A stretch of DNA of 64,000 nt from CAVQKZ01 sp963837325 (GTDB lineage: Bacteria; Actinomycetota; Actinomycetes; Mycobacteriales; Jatrophihabitantaceae): positions 1,178,001-1,242,000 of the forward strand of contig CAWIMV010000002.1 in NCBI GenBank assembly GCA_963837325.1. The letters are read 5' to 3'. Numbering within the stretch: the stretch's first letter is position 1; the number at the start of each line of letters is the position of its first letter. The notes below the pieces were generated by a model. That model was not told the origin of the DNA, made no database searches, and saw only the letters and a program-made list of their open reading frames with translations. The position numbers and the translations under genes are program-made. Positions 29,965 through 39,686 of this stretch are shown here, piece after piece.

Positions 29965-30890
29965 TCAACCAGAGCGAGCGGGCGGACCGTCTGCACTCCG
30001 TCGACGGACGGTGGCCGGTCGCGGGCGGGACGCCGCACAGTGAGCACGCGCAGCCCGGCGCCAGCGAGTACGAGCCCGGCGAGCGTCAGCGCGACGATCG
30101 GCGTGCCGAGCAACGGCCAGGAAGCGAATGCCGTGATCGCCGGCACCACGAACAGCCGACTGCTGGCTCGGGTGGCCCCGTGCGTGTGGATCATGTGGAA
30201 CAGCAACAGCGGGCCACCGACGCCGGCGACGGTGGCGAGCCAGATGAACGAGCCGACCGAGCGCGCCGTCAGCGGGATGGCAAGATCGCCGTGCAAGGGC
30301 GCCCACACCGCCATAACCGCGGTGCCGGCCGCCATCTCGACGGCCGGTAATGCGTAGCGCCCGGCCGAGTGCCGCAACCGGCTCTGTAACAGGGTGCCGG
30401 CAGTCAGGCCAGCGAGGCCCAGCAGCGTCCAGGCCGGCGCGGCCAGCCCCGACGGCAGGCCGACCCGGTCGGCCAGGCTGACCGCGACGCCGATCACCCC
30501 GAGCGCAATCCCGGCCCACTGCAACGGGCCGAGGCGCTCCCAGCGCAAGCCGGCGCTGATCGCGGCCACCAACAGCGGCGAGGAGCACGCGATCAGGGCC
30601 GTCGTGCCGGCGGGCATTCCGGCGGCCAGCCCGAGGTAGATCCCGCCGAACTGGACCCCGAACAGCAGGACGCCGGCCGCGGATATCGTCAGGAGCTCGC
30701 GGCGCCCCCGGGGCCAGGCATCCCCGGCGCGCCAGGCCAGGGCGGCGAAGACGGCGGTGGCGAGGACGAACCGCCAGAGCGTCACGGCCAGGGCGGGTGC
30801 GGCCGAGGTGGCCATGGCGCCCACTACGTAGGCGCTGGACCAGACGAGGACGAAGGCCGTGCCCGACACGTCGACGTGTAACGGCTTCAT
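29961..30890 (-). CDS. EamA/DMT family transporter
   Basis: The 309-residue protein has ten hydrophobic segments in two five-helix EamA halves. Hallmarks include VLVWSSAYVVGAMATSAAPA at the first helix and LIACSSPLLVAAISAGLRWERLGPLQWAGIALGVIGVAV, the end of the first EamA repeat. Drug/metabolite transporters of this type export amino acids, drugs or metabolites. Its start codon lies between the two halves of operator 1 (30876-30899), and it is divergent from the CGNR regulator, which is therefore its likely repressor. The substrate is unknown. Confidence 0.88.
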   Translation of the reverse strand: MKPLHVDVSGTAFVLVWSSAYVVGAMATSAAPALAVTLWRFVLATAVFAALAWRAGDAWPRGRRELLTISAAGVLLFGVQFGGIYLGLAAGMPAGTTALIACSSPLLVAAISAGLRWERLGPLQWAGIALGVIGVAVSLADRVGLPSGLAAPAWTLLGLAGLTAGTLLQSRLRHSAGRYALPAVEMAAGTAVMAVWAPLHGDLAIPLTARSVGSFIWLATVAGVGGPLLLFHMIHTHGATRASSRLFVVPAITAFASWPLLGTPIVALTLAGLVLAGAGLRVLTVRRPARDRPPSVDGVQTVRPLALVE

Positions 30891-30899
30891 GCGTTACAC
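30876..30899. promoter_or_regulatory. Operator 1: GTGTAACG-N8-CGTTACAC
   Basis: A perfect 8-bp inverted repeat with an 8-nt spacer spans the start codon of the transporter gene. The core GTAACG-N8-CGTTAC recurs at 30916-30935, 38 bp away. Repression at this place would block the start of the transporter message. Confidence 0.7.
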
Positions 30900-30915
30900 A
30901 CTGCCGCACCTTGTC

Positions 30916-30935
30916 GTAACGAGTCAAGCCGTTAC
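30916..30935. promoter_or_regulatory. Operator 2: GTAACG-N8-CGTTAC
   Basis: The same core as operator 1, with the same 8-nt spacer. Its right half overlaps the -10 box of the CGNR regulator gene, which suggests autorepression. Confidence 0.7.
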
Positions 30936-30938
30936 TAT
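30933..30938 (+). promoter_or_regulatory. Leaderless -10 box for the CGNR regulator
   Basis: TACTAT ends 6 nt before the GTG at 30945 and overlaps operator 2 by three bases. Confidence 0.65.
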
Positions 30939-30944
30939 GAGCTC

Positions 30945-31487
30945 GTGGAGTTTCGCACCGGATACGGCGCCGCGTGGCTGGATCTGTTGGCGACTCGCGT
31001 CGGCCGTTACGGCGGGTCCGCCCCAGGCGAGCTGCTTGACGACGCCGCTGCGCTGCGCCGGTGGCTGAGCGACCACGACCTGGCCCCAGGCGGCACCATC
31101 GACGATGCCGACGTCGCGGCGGCGCAGGAACTTCGCGAGGCGATGCATGCACTTGCCGCCGCCGCGGTCGCCCGCCGTCGGCCCCATCGGGCCGCCGTGC
31201 AAGTGGTCGAAGCGGCGCTGGTGGCAGACCGCCCGCCCTCGCTGCGCGTGAGCTCCGACGGTCTGCGAGCTCAGCGTCCAGTCGACGCGTCCGAGGCCTT
31301 GGCCCGGCTGGCGCGGCAATCGGTCGACAACCTGACCGGACCGGCCCGTGACCGGTTGCGGGCGTGCGGCGACGACACCTGCGCGGGCATCTTCCTCGAC
31401 GACACCGGGCGTCGGCGCTGGTGCGCCGACGAGCGGTGCGGGGTTCGCGCCCGCGTACGAGCGCACCGGGCCCGGCAGAAGGCCTAG
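30945..31487 (+). CDS. CGNR zinc-finger (ABATE) transcriptional regulator
   Basis: The 180-residue protein has an N-terminal ABATE-type ligand domain (MEFRTGYGAAWLDLLATRVGRYG through about 130). Its C-terminal CGNR zinc finger reads LRACGDDTCAGIFLDDTGRRRWCADERCGVRARVRAHR, with four Cys to bind zinc and a basic DNA-contact tail. These proteins are regulators often encoded beside transporters or oxidoreductases. Here the divergent neighbour is a DMT exporter, and two identical inverted repeats lie between. I infer that it represses itself and the exporter until a compound binds. The ligand is unknown. Confidence 0.88.
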   Translation: MEFRTGYGAAWLDLLATRVGRYGGSAPGELLDDAAALRRWLSDHDLAPGGTIDDADVAAAQELREAMHALAAAAVARRRPHRAAVQVVEAALVADRPPSLRVSSDGLRAQRPVDASEALARLARQSVDNLTGPARDRLRACGDDTCAGIFLDDTGRRRWCADERCGVRARVRAHRARQKA

Positions 31488-31496
31488 CCGGCCGGC

Positions 31497-33335
31497 TCAG
31501 GCCACCGGGAACGGCGCGCGCACCAGCAGTTCGACATTGCGGTCGATGCGGGCACCGCGTTTGCCGTCGACCGTGGGTGTCGCCGCGTCGCGCTGCCAGT
31601 CGTTGCTGCCGAGTTCGCGCGACAGGGCCGCCAATGCGAGCGGCGTCGTGGGCGATGCCGCCCAGCTCTCGGGCGCGGCGTGGTCGACGATGGTCGCAAA
31701 GATCGACAGCGTCCCGTCGCCGTTGTCGACGATCTCGACGACGCGAGCTTGCTGTGGCCAGTCGACGTGCGACGCGGTATTCACTTCCCAGAACCCGCCC
31801 CCGGCCACGGCGCCGGCCGGGCGGGCGTACGGCCGCACGGTGTTGCGATGCGTGTGCCCGTTGACCCAGAGCACCACATTCGGGAACTGCAACAGGAGGT
31901 TGGCGACCGTCGGGCCGGTCACCCGGTCGACGCCGATGACGTTGTTCATCGTGTCGACGGTGTGGTGACTGAAGACGACGATCAGCCGGTCGGTGCCCGT
32001 GCCGTTCACCCATTGCCCACCGGCGTCGAGATAGCGGGAGCTGTTGGCCTTGAGCTCGTTGGCGAGCCAGTCGAACTGCGCGCGGTCGATCGAGCCGGTG
32101 TCGTAGCCGTTGGTGTCACAGGTGTCGAGCGAGATGCAGTGCACCGGCCCCTTGTCGAAGGAGTAGTAGGCGGTGTCAGCAGCGACGTTCTGCTGGGTGT
32201 AGCCGTGGCCGACGGGCGTGCCGGTGGTGTTGAAGTGCTCCGCCACGGTCTGCGCGTGCGTGAGCAGCCGGCGGTCGGGGTCAGGCGTGACGAGCTTGGT
32301 CGGCCCGGCCGTGAGCAGCATTTCCAGTACGGCGGTGTCGCCGGTGCCGAGCTGGGCCAGCACCGTGGCCAGGTTCAGCCCGAGCGGCAGTCCGGTGACT
32401 TTCAGCGCTCCGGTGGCGACGGCGCCAAGCAGCCCCAGCGACGGGACGGTGCCCTGCACCAACCCGTCGTGATTGCCGAAGACCGTGTACCACGGCATGT
32501 TGAGCCCGGTGGCCCGGAACGGCGCGCGGCAGGCGTCCAGCAGGCCGGGAACGTCGGGGAAGCCGTACTTGGTGTGGGCCTGGTCGGCGCTGCCCAGCAG
32601 CGGGGCGCCGTCCGGGTGCCAGTACGACGTGTCGTAGTCGTCCTTGCCACCGACGCCTTCCCACTTGCTGTGGTTGCCGGAATCGGCCCGCACCGGCTGT
32701 CGACCGTCGAGCAGATCGATCTGCCAGCGCAGCTCGTTGTGCTGGGTGTTGTCGGCGTTGTCCCCCGTGCTGATCGCAAAGTCGATCGGCCGGCCGGTGA
32801 CCGGACCGCCGGCCAGCGCATTGAGCGCCTGCACCATTGCTTCGGCGACGTGCGCGGTGAGCATCTCCTGGGGCCGGTACGCGGACTGGAACGGCAACTG
32901 ACCCGCGAGTGGGGAGTCCGGGTCATCGAGTCGGTCGAGAAACTCCACGCGCGCGGGTGACTGCGCGTCGATGAGGTGCATGTCGGTGAGCTGGGCCAGG
33001 GTCAGGACTGGTCGGCGCGAGCCGGCGCCTCGGCTCGCCCCACCGAGCAGGTCGCCACGCACCAGCGACGGCTCGGCCGGCCCGGCGATGATCTTGCGGT
33101 AGCCCTTGGCTCCCGGCGCCCCGGGCAGCAACGTGCGGGCGAGGGTGGTGCCCGCGGGGGCGGCCGGCCAGGCCGGTTCCGCCGGTGCCGCGGCGGGTCT
33201 TGCGGTCGCGGGCTCCCTAGCGGTCAGCGCGCCGACCGCTGCGACGCCGGCCGCGGCCGCGCCCAGGCCGAGCAACTGCCGCCGGCTGATACCGGGCGAA
33301 CTCGCCGCGCCAGTCTGGCTGTCGTCGTCGAACAC
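31497..33335 (-). CDS. Tat-exported metallophosphoesterase (TIGR03767 type)
   Basis: The 612-residue protein starts with a twin-arginine signal (ISRRQLLGLGAAAAGVAAVGALTA). It then shows calcineurin-like phosphoesterase metal motifs in order: TLAQLTDMHLID, ISTGDNADNTQHNELRW, VFGNHDGL, FSHHTVDTMNN and WVNGHTHRNTV. This matches the large actinobacterial TIGR03767 (PPA1498) family, active outside the membrane on an unknown phosphoester. The GTG at 33335 is chosen because GAGGGGG lies 6 nt upstream; a TTG at 33356 is the alternative. A 9-bp gap separates its stop from the CGNR gene. Confidence 0.88.
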   Translation of the reverse strand: MFDDDSQTGAASSPGISRRQLLGLGAAAAGVAAVGALTAREPATARPAAAPAEPAWPAAPAGTTLARTLLPGAPGAKGYRKIIAGPAEPSLVRGDLLGGASRGAGSRRPVLTLAQLTDMHLIDAQSPARVEFLDRLDDPDSPLAGQLPFQSAYRPQEMLTAHVAEAMVQALNALAGGPVTGRPIDFAISTGDNADNTQHNELRWQIDLLDGRQPVRADSGNHSKWEGVGGKDDYDTSYWHPDGAPLLGSADQAHTKYGFPDVPGLLDACRAPFRATGLNMPWYTVFGNHDGLVQGTVPSLGLLGAVATGALKVTGLPLGLNLATVLAQLGTGDTAVLEMLLTAGPTKLVTPDPDRRLLTHAQTVAEHFNTTGTPVGHGYTQQNVAADTAYYSFDKGPVHCISLDTCDTNGYDTGSIDRAQFDWLANELKANSSRYLDAGGQWVNGTGTDRLIVVFSHHTVDTMNNVIGVDRVTGPTVANLLLQFPNVVLWVNGHTHRNTVRPYARPAGAVAGGGFWEVNTASHVDWPQQARVVEIVDNGDGTLSIFATIVDHAAPESWAASPTTPLALAALSRELGSNDWQRDAATPTVDGKRGARIDRNVELLVRAPFPVA

Positions 33336-33410
33336 GGTTGCCCCCTCGCCGCCCAAATCGGACGAATCAGGGTGGCACGGTGCCCGGCCGCCCGCTAGCC
33401 GAAACGCGGC

Positions 33411-33854
33411 CTATTCCAGCGGGGGCCGTGCGCGTTTGGACTTCAGGTCCCCGCGGCGCCGCTTGGCGTCCACCCGGCGTTGCTTCGCCGCCCGGGACGG
33501 CCGGGTCGGACGGCGCGCCGGGGGAGGCGGGGCCAACGCGTCGGTGAGCAGCATCCGCAGCCGAGCCCGGGCCGCGGTGCGGTTCTGCAGTTGCGAGCGG
33601 TGTTCCGACGACACGATCGTCACCGCGCCGTCGCTCAGTCTCGATCCGAGCCGATCCAGCAGCCGGGCGCGCTGCGCCTCGCCCAACGCGCTCGACCCCG
33701 CGACGTCCCACCGCAGCTCGACCCGGCTGTCGGTCGTGTTCACCGACTGCCCGCCGGGCCCGGACGACCGGCTGAACCGCTCGACCAGCTCGGCGTCCGG
33801 GATGACCAAACCATCGGGGATGCCCCGCCCGGGTGGCAGCATGAGATCACTCAC
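33411..33854 (-). CDS. arfB: Ribosome-rescue peptidyl-tRNA hydrolase ArfB
   Basis: The 147-residue protein has the class I release-factor catalytic loop SSGPGGQSVNTTDSRVELRW, whose GGQ hydrolyses peptidyl-tRNA. Its C-terminal tail is basic (RAAKQRRVDAKRRRGDLKSKRA), the type that ArfB/YaeJ inserts in the empty mRNA channel of stalled ribosomes. There is no codon-recognition domain, so it is not a normal release factor. The GTG at 33854 overlaps the aminopeptidase stop (GTGA, 4 nt), so the two genes are translationally coupled. Function follows from the family. Confidence 0.88.
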   Translation of the reverse strand: MSDLMLPPGRGIPDGLVIPDAELVERFSRSSGPGGQSVNTTDSRVELRWDVAGSSALGEAQRARLLDRLGSRLSDGAVTIVSSEHRSQLQNRTAARARLRMLLTDALAPPPPARRPTRPSRAAKQRRVDAKRRRGDLKSKRARPPLE

Positions 33855-35347
33855 GGACGCGCAGGCGTGCCCTGCATCTCGCGCATCCAGGCCGTCACCT
33901 CGTCGGGGTCGCGGGGCAGCGCGGCCGACAGGTTGATCGGGCTGCCGTCGGTGACCGCGACATCGTCCTCGATCCGTACCGCCAGTCCCCGCAGTTCCGC
34001 TGGCACCGAAAGGTCGTTGACCTGGAAGTACAGGCCGGGCTCGACGGTGAGCACGTGGCCGGCCGCGAGCGTGCCGTCGCGGTAGAGCTCGTTGCGGGCC
34101 AGGGCGCAGTCGTGCACGTCGATACCGAGCATGTGCGACGTGCCGTGCAGGGTGTAGCGGCGGTGCAGACCCGCGCCCGGGCGGTCGGGATCGTCGGCGC
34201 AGGAGACCTCGGCCGTCACCGGAAGAACGCCCCAACTGTGCAGATGATCGGCCAGCACCCACATCGCGGCGCGGTGCGCGGCCAGGAAGTCGGCGCCGGC
34301 CTTGACCTCGGCGATGCCGGCGGCTTGGGCCTCGTACACCGCGCGGTAGACCCGCAACTGCTCCGGCGACCACGTGCCGTTGACCGGCATCGTGCGCGTG
34401 ACGTCGGCGGTGTAGAGCTCGTCGGTCTCGACGCCCATGTCGGCCAGCAACAGCTGGCCGGCCTCGACCGAGCCGTGATTGCGCCACCAGTGCAGGACCG
34501 TGCCGTGCGCGCCTGCGCCGACGATCGAGCTGTAGCCGACGTCGTTGCCCTCTAGCCGGGCCCGCCGCCAGAACGTGCCTTCGAGCCAACGCTCGCCGCG
34601 GACGTCAGGGCGCGCGAGGACCGCGGGCAGCTCGCGGGCGACGTCGGCGAAGCCTCGCGTGGTCACGTCGCACGCGTACTGCAAGCGGGCCAGCTCCCAC
34701 TCGTCCTTGATCAGTCGCAACTCGTCGAGCACCTGACCGAGTCGCTCGCCGCTTGCGTTGGGCAGCAGCGCGTCGACGCCGGCGTCGAACCCGGTGAGCA
34801 CCGCCGCGTCGGTGCCGCGGTGCCCGGCCACGTCGGCCGCCAGTGCTCCTAGCGGGCGGGTGGCCAGCTCGAGCATGTCCGCCGTGGCGGCGAGGTCGGG
34901 GACGTTGCCGACCCACACCCCGCCATGCGTGCGGCTGGTGAAGTAGGCGACCTCGCCGGGCGGCGCATAGTCGCGGACGTAGAGCGTGCTGTCGTGGCCG
35001 GTGCCGGTAGGGGTCATGACCAGCACGGCATCGGCCGCGGTCTCGCCGGTGAGCCAGGTGAACGAGCTGGCGGCGCGGAACGGATAGTCGGTGTCGTTCG
35101 CGCGCACCTTCGGGTTTCCGGCGGGGACGACGACGAGCTGGCCGGCGAAATGCTGGGACAGGCTGGCGCGGCGGCGGGCGGCGTAGGGGGCGCCGTCCGG
35201 ACGGGCCGGGTGCGGCATCGGTGGAGCGGGATCCCAGTCGGTGGTGATGGCTTCGCGGAGGTGCTCGGCCATGGGGATGTCGTGCGTGGTCGTTTCGTCG
35301 TCGGCGGTTTCCGGCAGGACGGCGCTGTCCTCGGGCTCTTCGGTCAT
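33851..35347 (-). CDS. pepP: Xaa-Pro aminopeptidase (aminopeptidase P family)
   Basis: The 498-residue protein has an N-terminal creatinase-like domain and a C-terminal pita-bread metallopeptidase domain. The metal ligands are visible: Asp in LLADMGVETDELYTADVTRT (two Asp), His in LHGTSHMLGIDVHD, Glu in LTVEPGLYF and Glu in VRIEDDVAVT. It removes an N-terminal residue before proline in cytosolic peptides. TAGACT lies 6 nt before the ATG at 35347, so the message is probably leaderless. It leads the arfB gene. Confidence 0.9.
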   Translation of the reverse strand: MTEEPEDSAVLPETADDETTTHDIPMAEHLREAITTDWDPAPPMPHPARPDGAPYAARRRASLSQHFAGQLVVVPAGNPKVRANDTDYPFRAASSFTWLTGETAADAVLVMTPTGTGHDSTLYVRDYAPPGEVAYFTSRTHGGVWVGNVPDLAATADMLELATRPLGALAADVAGHRGTDAAVLTGFDAGVDALLPNASGERLGQVLDELRLIKDEWELARLQYACDVTTRGFADVARELPAVLARPDVRGERWLEGTFWRRARLEGNDVGYSSIVGAGAHGTVLHWWRNHGSVEAGQLLLADMGVETDELYTADVTRTMPVNGTWSPEQLRVYRAVYEAQAAGIAEVKAGADFLAAHRAAMWVLADHLHSWGVLPVTAEVSCADDPDRPGAGLHRRYTLHGTSHMLGIDVHDCALARNELYRDGTLAAGHVLTVEPGLYFQVNDLSVPAELRGLAVRIEDDVAVTDGSPINLSAALPRDPDEVTAWMREMQGTPARP

Positions 35348-35353
35348 GGGTTG

Positions 35354-35359
35354 AGTCTA
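35354..35359 (-). promoter_or_regulatory. Leaderless -10 box for pepP-arfB
   Basis: On the minus strand TAGACT ends 6 nt before the ATG at 35347. Confidence 0.65.
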
Positions 35360-35608
35360 GGTCCGGGGGTGTTGCTGATTGTTGAAACGCCGAAAGGAAA
35401 AAGCGGCAGCGACGGAGGGAGTTGGGCGGTCGGCCCGGCCTCGTGGCCGGCCTGCGGCGCGTTGCGAATCACGTGGTGGTTGACGGGGAAAGCTGTCCTG
35501 TCCAACGATCCGGTCGTGCCCGGTCGGTTGAGCACACGGACAAGCAGCGGATCAAAGAGGACGTCGCCCATGCCCCGCGTAGCGAGGACTCGGCCGAGAC
35601 GTCCCTGA

Positions 35609-35724
35609 TTTCCCCGCTCGTGATCGGTGCAGCACCTGTTTTCCCCGCTGGTGCTCGGTTCCGGGCTGCCGAACCGGCCACCAGCGGGGAAAAGCCGATC
35701 CCACCCGGCCAGCAGCGGGGAAAA
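35609..35724. repeat. Intergenic palindromic repeat cluster (TTTTCCCCGCTGG family), locus 3
   Basis: Four units are present: forward and degenerate at 35609-35628, forward at 35639-35660, and inverted at 35672-35693 and 35703-35724. The middle pair forms a hairpin with an 11-nt loop, as at loci 1 and 2. The 432-bp gap 35348-35779 otherwise holds the pepP promoter and nothing else I can support. Confidence 0.85.
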
Positions 35725-35779
35725 GCGCGGGCCGGTTGACCGAGCCCCGCGCCGTCAGCCGCGTGGCAGTGTTCCAACG

Positions 35780-35968
35780 ATGAGCCGCGAACTCGTCGGC
35801 GGGACCCGCCTCGTCGGCCGGCACTACTTCCTCGGCCGGCGGGAGGTCGTCGTCGTCATCGGCTGGGGCCCGGGTGCGAAGCTGCGCAACGTCCGCATCC
35901 GATTCCTGGACGACGGGAGCGAGACGGTGCGACCGTTCCGGGGATTGACGCTGAGACCGCGGGGTTGA
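35780..35968 (+). CDS. Hypothetical 62-residue protein
   Basis: The small protein (MSRELVGGTRLVGRHYFLGR at the start, ending RGLTLRPRG) is rich in Arg, Gly and Val and looks like a small beta-rich, basic domain. It has no membrane segment or Cys. The ATG at 35780 follows a repeat cluster, without a clear ribosome site. Its base use fits coding sequence, but I recognise no family. It converges on the enoyl-reductase-like gene. Confidence 0.5.
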   Translation: MSRELVGGTRLVGRHYFLGRREVVVVIGWGPGAKLRNVRIRFLDDGSETVRPFRGLTLRPRG

Positions 35969-35978
35969 CCGAGCGGGG

Positions 35979-37157
35979 TCAGCGGTTCTCGGGAAGCACC
36001 TCGAACACGATGTCGGCGCGTTGCAGCCGGCCGAGTAGCGCATCGCCCATTGCGGCGGCGGTAGTGACCTGGCCGGACGTCTCCGGAAGGTCGTCGAAGG
36101 CCAGGCACAGCGCGGATTCGGCCAGCATCTTCGCCGTCTCGTCATAGCCGGGGTCACCGCCAGAGACGCGGGTGACAACGCGCTCGCCGCCGCCTTCGCC
36201 GACGAAGCTGACGGTGAACCAACTGGCTGCTCGTTTTGCGGCGGACGGCCCGTGGCCGGGCGCCAACCGGCCCAACAAGGCCCGGCGAATCGGGGGGAGC
36301 TGAGCCAGGCCGACGACCGCGCCCAGCCCGACAACCCCGCCGACCGCGAGCGGCAGCCGCGGTACCGAGGCGAAGTGGGAGTAGCGGAAGTCCGGACCGT
36401 ACCGGGGAATTGCGCGGGCCGAACGGGCGACCACCTGCGGGTCCAGGGTGGGTAGCGGCACCGCCCAACCACCGTTGACCGGGTCGCGGCCGGGTGCGCC
36501 GATGGCGGCTCGGGCGCTGCGTTCGCCTGGGCTGAGCTCGGCTGCCTTGCGTTGCCGGGCCGCAGCGGCGTTCGCGCCCAGCCGCGAGAACCCCGTCAGC
36601 ACCGAATACCACGTGCCGCCCGAGATGGCGGCCGATGCCCGCACGTAGCCCGACACCCGCAGCGGGACGCCCGCGGGCAACTGCAGGACTGTGTAGTAAG
36701 CGCCGAGATCGTGCGGGATCGAGTCGAACCCGCACGCATGCACCAACCGCGCACCGGTCTCGCTCGCGCGGGCGTGGTGGCGGGCGTAGGTCAGATCGAC
36801 GAACTCGGGCTCGCCAGTGAGGTCGACGTAGTCGGTGCCGGTGGCCGCGCAGGCTGCAACCAGCGCGTCGCCGTAGAGCACGTATGGCCCGACGGTCGTG
36901 ATGACCACCCGGGTGCGCGCAGCCAGCGCCCGCATCGTGGCCGGATCCATCACGTCGGCCGGCAGCACAGGGAGATCGGCCAGCGCGGGGTTGATGGCGG
37001 CCAGCCGGGAACGGACGTCAGCCAACTTGGCCGAGTTGCGCCCGGCCACGGCCCAACGGCACTCGGCCGGGGCGTGCCGGGCCAGGTATTCGGCGGTCAG
37101 TTGCCCGACGAACCCCGTCGCGCCGAGCAGAACGAGGTCGAACTCGCGCGCTGCCAT
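35979..37157 (-). CDS. Saccharopine-dehydrogenase-like / trans-acting enoyl reductase family protein
   Basis: The 392-residue protein begins with an NAD(P)-binding Rossmann fold (FDLVLLGATGFVGQLTAEYLARHAP) and continues with VVITTVGPYVLYGDALVAACAATGTDYVDLTGE, the family's core block. CGFDSIPHDLGAYY follows near residue 155. This matches mycobacterial Rv2449c/Rv2953-type proteins, some of which are trans-acting enoyl reductases for complex lipid synthesis. A hydrophobic patch (LAVGGVVGLGAVVGLAQ) may touch membrane. TAGGTT lies 8 nt before the ATG at 37157. The true substrate is unknown and no polyketide synthase is nearby. Confidence 0.85.
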   Translation of the reverse strand: MAAREFDLVLLGATGFVGQLTAEYLARHAPAECRWAVAGRNSAKLADVRSRLAAINPALADLPVLPADVMDPATMRALAARTRVVITTVGPYVLYGDALVAACAATGTDYVDLTGEPEFVDLTYARHHARASETGARLVHACGFDSIPHDLGAYYTVLQLPAGVPLRVSGYVRASAAISGGTWYSVLTGFSRLGANAAAARQRKAAELSPGERSARAAIGAPGRDPVNGGWAVPLPTLDPQVVARSARAIPRYGPDFRYSHFASVPRLPLAVGGVVGLGAVVGLAQLPPIRRALLGRLAPGHGPSAAKRAASWFTVSFVGEGGGERVVTRVSGGDPGYDETAKMLAESALCLAFDDLPETSGQVTTAAAMGDALLGRLQRADIVFEVLPENR

Positions 37158-37165
37158 GGCCGCAA

Positions 37166-37171
37166 AACCTA
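37166..37171 (-). promoter_or_regulatory. Leaderless -10 box for the enoyl-reductase-like gene
   Basis: On the minus strand TAGGTT ends 8 nt before the ATG at 37157, in an unusually A/T-rich stretch (37160-37200). Confidence 0.55.
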
Positions 37172-37288
37172 AATCATTGTTGAACAAGAGTCAATAAATC
37201 GAGAGTCGCCGGTTTGACCTCCCCGCCAATTCGGGTACTAACTGCTTCAATCGATGTATCACCCGATGGCACGGCCGAGGAGCGAGCA

Positions 37289-37546
37289 ATGCGTCTGGGA
37301 GCCAGTCTCTTTCTGATCGCCGTTGGCGCGATCCTCAAGTTCGCAATCACCAAGAAAGTCAACGGAGTGGACCTCAACACAGTCGGCGTGATCTTGATGG
37401 TCGTCGGCTTGGCCGGACTGCTCATCACGCTGGTCTTGATGTCGATGCGCCGGCGCACGGATGTCATCCAGCGCGGTCCAGGTGGCTCGACCGGCACCAC
37501 CTACCTGACCCCGAACGACACCATCGACGGTGGCGGCCCGTACTAA
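37289..37546 (+). CDS. DUF6458-type small membrane protein
   Basis: The 85-residue protein has two membrane helices, MRLGASLFLIAVGAILKFAIT and TVGVILMVVGLAGLLITLVLM, joined by KKVNGVDLNTVG. A charged tail with MRRRTDVIQR and a Gly/Thr-rich end follows. This layout (first helix, short Val-Asp-Leu hairpin, second helix) is that of DUF6458 proteins of actinobacteria, which are uncharacterised. GAGGAG at 37278-37283 precedes the ATG. It stands alone between a divergent gene and a decayed ligase fragment. Confidence 0.8.
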   Translation: MRLGASLFLIAVGAILKFAITKKVNGVDLNTVGVILMVVGLAGLLITLVLMSMRRRTDVIQRGPGGSTGTTYLTPNDTIDGGGPY

Positions 37547-37665
37547 CTAGCTGCGCGGGGCCGCCGAGGCCTCAAGCCACCCGTCGCGCAACTGGTCGCG
37601 CAGCCGCTTCTTGCCGAATTTGCCGGTACTTGGTTTTCGGCACTCCGGGCATGCGCGTAGCAGCG
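37547..37665 (-). pseudogene. Remnant C-terminus of an AMP-dependent acyl-CoA synthetase
   Basis: On the minus strand MPGVPKT is followed, after one inserted A, by STGKFGKKRLRDQLRDGW and a TAG stop at 37547-37549. This is the end of an AMP-binding (ANL) ligase, with the catalytic Lys of the conserved PKTxxGK motif. The rest of the gene is gone, cut off by the start of the DUF255 gene. A frameshift and truncation mark it as dead. Confidence 0.8.
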
Positions 37666-37680
37666 GATTGAGGTTCAGGG

Positions 37681-39657
<1,977 letters not shown>

Positions 39658-39686
39658 CCACTCGGCGGATGGCGGTCGCGGCAGGC

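Noticed and set aside
35344..35571. 75-codon minus-strand frame ending in the pepP start codon (ATGA)
   Set aside because: The sequence has no recognisable family, and pepP has its own leaderless -10 box inside this frame. A real small gene cannot be fully excluded.
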